A DNA stretch of 64,000 nucleotides from Bettongia penicillata ogilbyi (lineage: Eukaryota > Chordata > Mammalia > Diprotodontia > Potoroidae): assembly GCA_023548195.1 (NCBI GenBank), contig JAJHZJ010000694.1, positions 3,068,501 to 3,132,500 of the forward strand, given 5' to 3'. Positions within the stretch are counted from its first letter, which is position 1. The number at the start of each line of letters is the position of its first letter. Shown in pieces: positions 55,386-64,000 of this stretch. The notes under the pieces were generated by a model. That model had not been told where the DNA came from. It searched no databases and saw only the letters and a list, made by a program, of their open reading frames with translations. A program made the translations under genes and the position numbers.

Positions 55386-56776
55386 CATTCAGCAGAGTTC
55401 TCCCAAATTCTCCTCCACACAACTCTAAAATAATGCCTCAAATAAAATTCTAGAGTGGCAGAACCAGCAAAAGTTCAGGTGAAACAATTTTCTAATCTAA
55501 AACAACTTAAGAGGTCAGTAGGAAAGGTCTGTCTCACTGAGCTGGTGGTCAGACATGAGACTCAGTGAAGATCATGCAGCACAGGCCAAGGTGCCAGCTG
55601 TGGGCCTTAGAGGCAGCTGCACTGATGGCAGCAGCAGCTTTTGGCCAACAGACCAGGTCTAGATGGGTTGGAAGGACGTGTTGAAAGGAGATTGCAGGCA
55701 ACCCTTTGCTGGTGCTGGGTTTAGAACACTGTTGCATTACCCATACTTAGCTCCAAGCAATATTCTCAGGGCCAGGACGAATGATAGCACTTATGACTAC
55801 TGCAGGAAGCAGAGACTCTGATTGGAATTCCAGGGTTTAGAGGAGTGCTTTTGGTCACTCACTGGGGAGTAAGGACCCTGATCTCAATTCCAAGGTAAGG
55901 AGAGCATTAGCAATTGTGGGGACCTGGTCACAGTCCTAGGACCAAGAGGGGTGCTAGCACTGGTGGCTGTAGGGGAACAAGGACTATTCTTGGATGAAAA
56001 CCAGAGCACAGGCCAGGGGAGCACTGACTCCGTCTCCTTTGATCATACCACCTTGGAAGCACTGAAGACCTACAGTCTCCCAGAGGTAGCTCTGAAAATA
56101 GTAGTACGAAAGACTTGAAACTTGGGACAGTCTCCCTTCCACCCGGGAACAGAGCTTAACTTTAACTCAGAGTTCAAAGTCAAGAAATGGGCTAGAAAAA
56201 TGAGCAAACAACAAAAACAAGAAATCTGACCATGCCAAGTTACTAGTGTGACAGGGAAAATCAAGGCACAAACTCAGAAGAAAATAGTGTCAAAGCAGCT
56301 ATAAGCAAAGCCTCAAAAAAAAAAGTTAATTTGATACAGACTCAACAAGAATTAGTGGAGGAGCTCAAAAAGAATTTAAAAAAATAAAATAAGTGAAATA
56401 GAGGAAAAGTGGAGAAAAATGAGAGTAATATAAGAAATTTTAAAAAGAATGTCAATAGCTTGATAAAGAAAAAGGCACAAAAAACCACTGAAGAAAATAT
56501 AAATTAAAACCAGAATTGATCAAAAGGTAAAAGAGGCATAAAAATCTATCAAAGAGAAGAGTGCTTTAAAAAGCAGAATTGGTCAAATGGAAATAGAGGT
56601 ACAAAAGTTCACTGAAGAGAATATTTCCTTAAAAATCCGAATTGGGTAATTAGAAGCTAATGAATCTATGAAACATCAAGAATCAATAAGACAGAAAAAT
56701 TAATCTGGATAGTAGATTGAGGAGAGATAATTTAAGAATTATTGGACTCCCTAAAAGCCATGATAAAGAAAAAAAG

Positions 56777-57752
56777 TTCCCCAATTGGTGAATGGTCAAA
56801 GGATTTGAACAGGCAGTTTTCAGAGGAAGAAATTAAAGCTATCTATAGTCATGAAAAAATGCTCTAAATCACAGTTAGAGAGATGCAAATCAAAACAACT
56901 CTGAGGTACCATGTCATACTTATCAGATTGACTAACATGACAAAACAGGAAAATGATAAATGTTGGAGAAGGTGTGAGAGAGTTGGAACACTAATTCATT
57001 GTTGGTGGAGCTGTGAGCTGATCCATCCATTCTGGAGAGCAATTTGGGACTATGTCCAAAGGGCTATTAAAATGCACATATCCTTTGTTACAGCAATACC
57101 ATTGCTAGGGCTGTATCCCAAAGAGATCATAAAAATGGGAAAAGGATCCACACATACAAAAATATTTATAGCAGCTCTTTTTGTGGTGGCCAAGAACTGG
57201 AAATTGAGGGGATGGCCGTCAGTTGGGCAATGGCTGAACAAGTTGTGGTAAATGAATATAATGGAATATTATTGTGCTATAAGAAACGATTAACAGACAG
57301 ACTTCAGAAAAACTTGGAAAGACTTGAATGAACTGATGCTGAGTGAAATGAGCAGAACCAGAAGAACATTGTATACAGTAACAGCCACAGTGTGCAATGA
57401 CTATTTTTGATAGACTTAGCCCTTCACAGCAATTCACGGACCTAAAACATTTTCAGAGGACTCATGATGCAAAATGCCATCCACATCCAGATAAAGAGCT
57501 TATAGAGTAGAATTGAAGAATGAAGCAGACTGTTTTCTGTTTTGTTATGTTTTGTTTTTCTCATAGTTTCTCCCATTTGTTTTAATTCTTCTATGAAACA
57601 GACTAATGTGAAGATGTAATTAATAGGAATGTATGTGTAGAACCCATGTAAGATTGTTGCCATCTTGGGGAAGTAGGAGGTAGGGAGGAGAAAATTTGAA
57701 ACTTATGGAACTGATTGTTGAAAACTAAAAATAAATAAATTAATAAATTTGG
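56777..57752 (+). mobile_element. 5'-truncated L1 (ORF2 C-terminus + 3' UTR), nested
   Basis: 976 bp starting ttccccaattggtgaatggt and ending with an A-rich (aaataaataaattaataaa) tail. It sits inside the ORF1 of the L1 above, with a 10-bp duplication agaaaaaaag at 56767-56776 and 57753-57762. An open frame of 122 codons (56883-57251) encodes the L1 ORF2 C-terminal cysteine region: MQIKTTLRYHV, then NDKCWRRCERVGTLIHCWWS, then FVTAIPLLGLYPKEI. Confidence 0.87.
56883..57251 (+). pseudogene. L1 ORF2 C-terminal fragment
   Basis: 122 codons open in one frame, corresponding to the end of L1 ORF2p. Visible marks are the C-x3-C and H-C-WW cysteine/histidine segment and the PLLGLYPKEI block. It stops at a TAA after LNKLW, where the family continues to MEYY...; the remaining codons (atggaatattattgtgctat) are still readable just downstream. 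It has no catalytic domain. Confidence 0.8.
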
Positions 57753-58809
57753 AGAAAAAAAGAAAAGAAAGTCTAGACATGATATTTCAAGGAATTATCA
57801 AGAAAAGCTTCCCCAGTATTTTAAATCCAGATAATAAAATAGAAATTGAAAGAATTCATCAATTGCCTCCTGAAAGGAGTCCCCAAATGAAAACTCCCAG
57901 GAATTTTTTAACCACATTCCAGGACTCCCAGATCAAGGAGAAAATATCGCAAGCTTCCAGAAAGAGCAATGCAAATGTCATGGAGCCACAGGATTTAACA
58001 GCTCACGTGTTATAAGAGCACATAGCTTGGAATATGATGTTCTGGAAGGCAAAGCAGCTAGGATTACAACCAAGAACCACATATCCAACAAAAGTGAGTA
58101 TAATTTTTCAGGGAAAAAAATAGATTTTTAATGAAAAAAATGGATATTTAGTGAAATGGAGGAATTTTCAAGCATTACTGATGAAAAGTTGACTTTCAAA
58201 TAAAAGTTTCAAGAAAAACATAAAAAACGATAAACCTGAAAGAGAAATCATAAGGCAATCAATAAAGTTAAAATTTTTACATTCCTGTATAGGAAATGAG
58301 ACATGTAACTCCAAAGATCTTTATCATTATTAGAGCAGTTAGGAATATACATAGAGGGCAGGAGTATGAGTTGACCCTGATGGAATAATTAAAAAAAAAA
58401 AAATGAAGGGCTAAGAAAGAGGATTGCACTGGGAAAAGGTGAAAGGAGGAGAAAGAAGGGGGAAAATTATTTCACATAAAAGAAGTGCAAAAGGAAAAGC
58501 CCTTGAAATGGTGGGGATGATAGGAGGAGTGGAAGTCAATGCTTGAAATTTACTCTCGGACTTGTCTCAAAGAGGGAATAATGTACACATTCAGTTGGGT
58601 GTAGAAATCTAAGTGGATTAGAAGCTCATAAAAGAATTAAAGATTAATGGTAAGAGAAGGGGAGGGGGACTGATAGATAGAAGGGAAGATGCATTAAGGG
58701 AGGTAGTGGTTGGAAGCAAAACAGGGTTTTTGAGGAGGGACAGGGTAAAAAGAGAGAGCAGACTAAATAGTGAAAAAATAGGATAGAAGAAAATACAGGT
58801 AGTAATCAT

Positions 58810-61745
58810 GAATGTAAATGGGATGAATTCACCTATGAAACAGTTGTGGATAGCAAAATGGACTAGAAATCATTATCTCAAACAAAGCAAAAGCAAAAAT
58901 AGATCTAATTTTAAAGAGAAAATTGGGGAAGCTACATTTTGTTAAAGACAATGAAGTTGTATCTAAATCTATATATCATAGCATCCAGATTTTTAAAGGA
59001 AAAGTTAAATGAGTTATGGAAAAAATAGTAAAACTATATTAGTGGGGCACCTCAGCTTTCCCCTCTCAGAACTAGAGAAACCTAACCATAAAATAAATAA
59101 AAAAAGAAGTTAAGGAGGTGAATAGAATTTTAGAAAAGTTAGATAAGATAGACCTCTGGAAAAAATTGAATGGAAATAGAAAGGAGTGTATACCCTTTCC
59201 ATCACTGCATGTGACACTCACAAAAATTGACCGTGTATTGGGGCATAAAAACCTTACAACCCAGTACAGAAAAAGCAGAAATATTCAATGTATCCTTTTC
59301 AGACCATAATACAATAAAATTATATTTATTAAAGGGCTGTGAAAACATAGATTAAAAATTAAATAGGAAGTAAATAATTTAATTCTAAAGAATGAGTGGG
59401 TCAAAGAACAAATCATAGAATCAGTCTAATTTCACTAAAGAGAATAGCAACAATGAGACAGCATGCCAAAATTTATGGAATATAGTCAAACCAGCATTTA
59501 TGGGAAAATTTACATCTCTAAATTCTTACATCAGTAAAATAGAAAAAAGAACAGATCAATAAGTTGGGAATGTAACTAAAAAACCTAGAAAAAGAACAAT
59601 GTAATAATCAGTAATTAAATACCAAATTAGAAATCCTGAAAAGCAAAGAAGAGATTAAATTGAAAGTAAGAAAATCTTGGATTTAATAAATATATCTAGG
59701 ACCTTGTTTGTGGGGAAAACCCCCCAACAAATAGATAAGCCATTGGTTAATTTGACTTTAAAAAAAAAAAACCCAAACCAAATTATCAGTATCAAAAATG
59801 AAAAGAATGAATTCACAAGCAATTAAGGTGAAATTAAAACAGTTATCAGGAACTACTTTGTCCAGTTATATGTAGGACAATAAATCTGATAATCTGAGTG
59901 AAATTGATGGATATTTACAAAAACTAAGTTTACCAGATTAACAGAAGAGGAAATAGAATACTTAAATAATCCTATCTTAGAAAAAGAAATTGAAGGAGCC
60001 ATCAATGAGTTACCTAAGAAAAAGTTCCAGGGTCAGATGAATTCACAAGTGACTTCTGTGAAACATTTAAGGAACAATTAGTTCCAATACTATATAAACT
60101 TTATGGAAAAATAGGCAAAAAAAGAGTTCCTACCAGTTTGCTTTTATGACACAAATATGGTGCTGATACCTAAACCAGGAAGAGCCAAAATAGAGAAAGA
60201 GAACTATAGACCGATTACCCTAGTGAATATTGATTTATACAGAACTTTTCAGTGAAATAGTGACAAAGAGATGACAGCAATATGTCACAAAAACCATATA
60301 CTATGACCAGGTATTATTTACACTTGTAATGCAGTACTGGTTCAATATTAGGAAAACTGTCAGCGTAATTGACCATATTATATAGAAACAAAACCAGCAA
60401 AAATAATATGATTGCCTGAATAGATGTAGAAAAAGCTTTTAACAAAATACTAAACGCATTCCTATTAAAGACACTAGAAAGCATAGGAATAAATGATGCT
60501 TTCCTTAAAATGTTAAGTAATATCTATCTAAAATCAACAGTCAGCATTACTTGTAATGGGGATAAGCTAGAAGCCATCCCAATAAGATCAGGAATGAAGC
60601 AGGGATGCCCATTATCACCACTGTTATTTAGCATTGTTCTAGAAATGCTAGCCATAGCAATAAGGCAAGAAAAATAAACTGAAGGAATTGGAATAGGCAG
60701 GGAGGAAACAAAAGTATTAATCTTTGCATGGCACACTTAGAGAATCAACTAAAAAACTAGCCAAAACAATCAACTTGAGCAAAGCCACAGGTTATAAAAT
60801 AAACCACATAATTCATTAGCATTTCTATATATATATTACCAACAAAGTCCAGGTGGAAGAGATAGAGAAATTCCATTTAAAATAGCTCCAGACAATATAA
60901 AATACTTGTGAGTCTACCTGCCAAGACAAACCCAAGAACCATATGAACATGATTGCAGAACACTTTTCACACAAATAAAGGTAGATCCAAATAATTAGAG
61001 AAGTATCAGTTGCTTATGGGTAGGTTGAATCAATATAATAAAAATGACAATTATACCTAAATTAATTCACTTATTTGGTAGCCTACTAATCACATTAACA
61101 AATTATTTTGTAGACTTAGAAAAAAATAATAAAATTCATCTGGAAGAGCAAAAGGTCAAAAATATCAAGGGAATTAATCAAAAATGTGATGAAAGGTGAG
61201 ACTAGCTATACCAGATCTCAAACTGTATTATTAAAAGTTGTAATCACCAAAATGGTGTGGTACTGGGTAAGAAATAAGAGTAGAAAATTAGTGGAGTAGA
61301 TTAACACATAATACACAATAGTAAATGACCATACTAATCTAGTTTTTGAAAAATTTGAAGATGCAAAATTTTGTGACAAGAAGTCTGTATTTGAAAAAAA
61401 TTGCTGGGGAAACTGGAAAGCAGTTTGGCAGAAATTAGGTATAGACCAGCATCTCACCATATACTGAGATAAGGTCAAATTGAGTGTATGATTTAAACCT
61501 AAAGGGGGATATCACTAGCAAATTAAGGAAGTGGGGAATATTTTACTTGTCAGATTTATGGATCAGGGCAGAATTTTTGACCAACTATGATGCAAAAGAC
61601 AGAGATAATTTTGATTACATCACATTAAAAATGTTTTGCACGAGACAAAACCAATGTAGCCAAGATTAGAAGGAGAGCAGGAAACTGGGGGAAATTTTTA
61701 CAGAAAATTTCTCTGGTAACGGCTCATTTCTCAAATATATAATAT
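58810..61745 (+). pseudogene. L1 ORF2, degenerate (endonuclease and reverse transcriptase)
   Basis: Endonuclease: the NVNG start is followed by a deletion, then the C-terminal half is readable at 59118-59309 (ILEKLDKIDLWKKLNG; TLTKIDRVLGHKNLTTQYRK). Reverse transcriptase: [14 protein letters not shown] near 60.2 kb and [20 protein letters not shown] near 60.6 kb. The next motif, normally a YADD box, is not intact (60.72 kb reads ...FAWHT). The later C-terminal region at 61.48-61.67 kb still has an open frame (61 codons). Numerous stops and frameshifts; inactive. Confidence 0.78.
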
Positions 61746-61749
61746 CTCT

Positions 61750-62215
61750 TTAATTTTGAATCCTTTTTTTTGGATTAACAATTTTTTTTGATGGAGAATT
61801 TTGTTTTTATATGACAGATATTTTTCAGAAGCTGCAAATGCTCCACCTACCTTTCATTGGGCAAACTATATTATCTGAAAACCTTTAAGCAAAATGGCTT
61901 ATTAAAATCATTATGATTGATAATAAATGTTACATTTCAATTTTGAAGATTATTAATTATTTCTGTGGCAGATTTTTAAAAAATGAAAACAAAATTTCAA
62001 GGTTACCAAGTTTTAAAAAATATTTTCTTATATTTTTATTATAATTTTGATAAACATCACCATATGAACAGTTCCATATATAAATAAAAGAAAAAGATGA
62101 TTTTATATGTTATTGGTAGTCTCATATATATATATACACATATGTATGTGTATATATACATGGACTTATATTTCATGTTAAATATAACCATATTTCTAAA
62201 ATAGCTCTGCTCATT
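61750..62215. other. Intron, AT-rich, nothing recognised
   Basis: Contains a small (TA)n/(TATG)n tract at 62127-62165. No repeat end or gene. Confidence 0.45.
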
Positions 62216-62219
62216 CCTG

Positions 62220-63905
62220 CCTGAACTTCCTTTTGCTGCCTTCTGTGTATTTTTTAATGTTTTGTTGATTTTTTTCCTTTTTTTCTTTGAAAACTATTAT
62301 CCATCCCCCTTTGCCTCTCACATGCCCCCAATAATTACTATGGTCATGCAAAACAAGGATATACTTTGCAAAAACAGGCCTCATTCTTCATATAGTGCTT
62401 TCTCTCAAGAGATAGAGGGAAAGCAAGAATGATCTTTGGCTTTTTGGAGCAGTCATAGATTAATGCATGAATCACTGTTCATACCAGAAATCATAGACCA
62501 CTTTCACAGGTATTTGGGATTAAAATGTAGTCTATGTATAAGTTATTCTCTGTTCTCTTTACTCTCTACTGGGATATATGTCACATGATTATTCATTTAG
62601 ATCCAGAAGGGACCTTAGAGACCAGCTAGTTAGACTATTCATTTGAAAAAAGGGGGAAGTTGAGCCTGTAGAAGTTTTGTGATGTATCCAGCAAGTGTCA
62701 AAGGGGAGATTTGAACCCAATGTTTACAACTTGAATTACTACTCTTTCCCTTGTGCTATATTGTCTTTTAGGTTTTTGTAAATACACCCCCTTTTACAAC
62801 ACCCTAGTTTATTTAGCTATTCTCCGTTTAATGAGTGCCTACTTTTGTTTCTAATTCTTTGCTACTACAGCAAGTGCTCCTCTTAATATTTTTGGTACAT
62901 CTTACTCTATATTCTCTGGCAGCATATGCCTGATAGCAAGGTCTCTTTCAGACAGTTTGACTGTTCAGTGACTTAAGTGCCTTCCTTCCCTCTTTCCTAA
63001 TAAAGCCAACCAAAATACCTACTATGTCTAGTATACTGTATGATAGATTTTTATGTTTGATGACTTTTGCTTTTATATCACAATCATTTCCATACATTAA
63101 ACACTAACCCTTTCTCCAACTTGTCTCCAAGTTGTCTCCAGCTTCAATATATTAAACACAACCCTGTCTCCAACTGTCATGCAGTGACCATATCTGGCAA
63201 TATATACAACACTCTGCAAATGTAGTATCCAAACCTCTCTTTAAAAAAGAGGTTCTTCATCTGTTCTGTAGTCATTATAATGCATATTATTAGCGTTTGG
63301 CTTCATGTTAGTGCTACTTTTAGTTACGTTATTGTACTAATTTTGTATATTGTTCTTTTGGCTCTGCTTACTTCATTCTATTATCAGTTTATACAAATCT
63401 TCCAAGTTTTTCTGAACTCTTGATATTCATTATTGTGACACAATAATGTTGCATTGTATTCATATATTGCAGCGTGTTCAGTAAGTCTACAAGCAATAGG
63501 AGTCCACATTGTTTCCAGTTTTTTTCTACCATAAAAAGTACTGTTAGAAATATTTTGGTAAAGATGGACCTTTTTTGTGTGTGATCAGTTTGTGAGAAGA
63601 GCCCTGTAGTGGGATCATCTCGAGGTCAGAAGATATGAATGTTGTCGGGACTTTGCTCACATCATTCCAAATTGTTTTCCAGAATGGTTGGACCAGTTCA
63701 CAGCTTCACCAGGTGTTCTTGTGTGCCTGTCTTCCTGCAGCCTCTCCATCACTGACTATTTCCATCTTTTGCCTTTGCCAATTTGCTGGGTATGAGTTGT
63801 TTTCATTTGCATTTCTCTTCTCATTAGTGATTTGAATGCTCTTTCATGTAGTTGTTGATAGTTTGTCATTCTTTTAAAAGCTACCTTTTCATAAATCTGG
63901 TCGCT
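62220..63905 (-). repeat. Old L1 3' end, antisense, interrupted by a MIR
   Basis: Antisense 3' UTR (ccatccccctttgcctctca, then cccccaataattactatggt), as in the copy at 8.0 kb. ORF2 C-terminal sequence follows from about 63.33 kb (gttcttttggctctgcttac, ttccaagtttttctgaactc, aaattgttttccagaatggt, ttgctgggtatgagttgttt). The MIR at 62590-62760 splits it. Highly diverged. Confidence 0.6.
62590..62765 (-). repeat. MIR-family SINE, antisense
   Basis: tcatttagatccagaaggga, then ccttagagaccagctagtta, then ggggagatttgaacccaatg. Same variant as at 4.26, 29.3 and 43.9 kb. Confidence 0.6.
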
Positions 63906-64000
63906 CTGTATAATATTATGCAGAAGGATTTTCATAAAAATGAAAATGGAAGAATTTGGGTTCTTTTGGTTTCAGTTATCTTAAGATTATTTTATAATTA

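Larger units (their letters stand above)
56200..58020 (+). pseudogene. L1 ORF1, disrupted and split by an insertion
   Basis: Starts MSKQQKQEI then stops. The coiled-coil part at 56330-56760 is in broken frames. The C-terminal RNA-binding part resumes after the insert at 57753 (frame 57749-58015: SLDMIFQGIIKKSFPSILNP; IEIERIHQLPPERSPQMKTP). Remaining ORF1 codons continue in other frames to about 58.25 kb. Confidence 0.75.
55390..61745 (+). mobile_element. Decayed L1, sense: 5' UTR, ORF1, spacer, ORF2 (3' end missing)
   Basis: 5' UTR from about 55.4 kb, ORF1 from the ATG at 56200, an inter-ORF spacer at about 58.25-58.8 kb, and ORF2 from about 58.81 kb (MNVNGMNS) through endonuclease, reverse transcriptase and part of the C-terminal region, stopping near 61745. 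After removing the nested insert, about 5.4 kb remain. The 3' end of ORF2 and the 3' UTR are absent at the expected place. It is the most complete L1 in the window but has many stops. Confidence 0.8.
48454..64000 (+). other. STIM2: STIM2 intron 2 (5' part)
   Basis: This downstream intron continues to the right edge. The next exon should encode a stretch starting FIREDMKY (hidden EF-hand and SAM start). I looked for it in all three frames and did not find it. The content is mainly L1, SINE and MIR sequence. Confidence 0.7.

Noticed and set aside
56883..57251. 122-codon open frame as a possible host gene
   Set aside because: It is the L1 ORF2 C-terminus, within a 5'-truncated L1 with duplication and A-rich tail.
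48454..64000. STIM2 exon 3
   Set aside because: No frame encoding FIREDMKY or the SAM start was seen in the 15.5 kb downstream, so it is probably beyond the window.

Overview
This is vertebrate nuclear DNA, most likely marsupial: AT-rich, single-copy intronic sequence dense with interspersed repeats. The marsupial call rests on the repeat set: CORE-type SINEs carrying RTE/BovB-like tails, an L1 lineage whose ORF1 starts MPRKGKKNK, ORF2-less L1 derivatives (HAL1, half-L1) almost 3 kb long, and many L2/MIR copies. The species cannot be named from this sequence alone.

Only one host coding exon can be supported. It lies at 48323-48453 on the + strand, is flanked by good splice sites, and encodes the canonical EF-hand of STIM2, the endoplasmic-reticulum calcium sensor of store-operated calcium entry. 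By analogy with mammalian STIM2 it is exon 2. Positions 1-48322 are then the end of a long intron 1, and 48454-64000 are the start of intron 2. Exon 1 (signal peptide) and exon 3 (second EF-hand and SAM start) were looked for and not seen.

Layout. 1-5.8 kb: L1 3' end, MIR copies, a probable solo LTR and an L2 3' end. 5.85-7.1 kb: an L1 chimera (5' UTR plus ORF1 start joined to 3' UTR). 7.9-15.6 kb: old L1 pieces on both strands, interrupted by a young HAL1 with a perfect 16-bp target-site duplication. 15.9-19.6 kb: an antisense L2 split by a second HAL1. 19.6-31 kb: mostly unassigned intron with SINEs, L2, an RTE LINE remnant, an L1 3' end and a 26-base C run. 31-34 kb: an old sense L1. 35.9-38.8 kb: a third HAL1. 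38.8-47 kb: SINEs, a nested L1 3' end and a long antisense L2. 48.3 kb: the STIM2 exon. 50.8-54 kb: L1 and SINE pieces. 55.4-61.7 kb: a decayed sense L1 (5' UTR, ORF1, inter-ORF spacer, ORF2) carrying a second L1 3' end inside ORF1. 62.2-63.9 kb: an old antisense L1.

There is no operon-like system, CRISPR array or RNA gene. The interest lies in retrotransposon history. The copies here let one read how the HAL1 lineage relates to L1: same 5' UTR, ORF1 and inter-ORF spacer, ORF2 absent, L1-like 3' UTR retained. Several independent rearrangements also break at the same short box of the L1 3' UTR. Repeat boundaries are by eye and approximate unless a target-site duplication is quoted.
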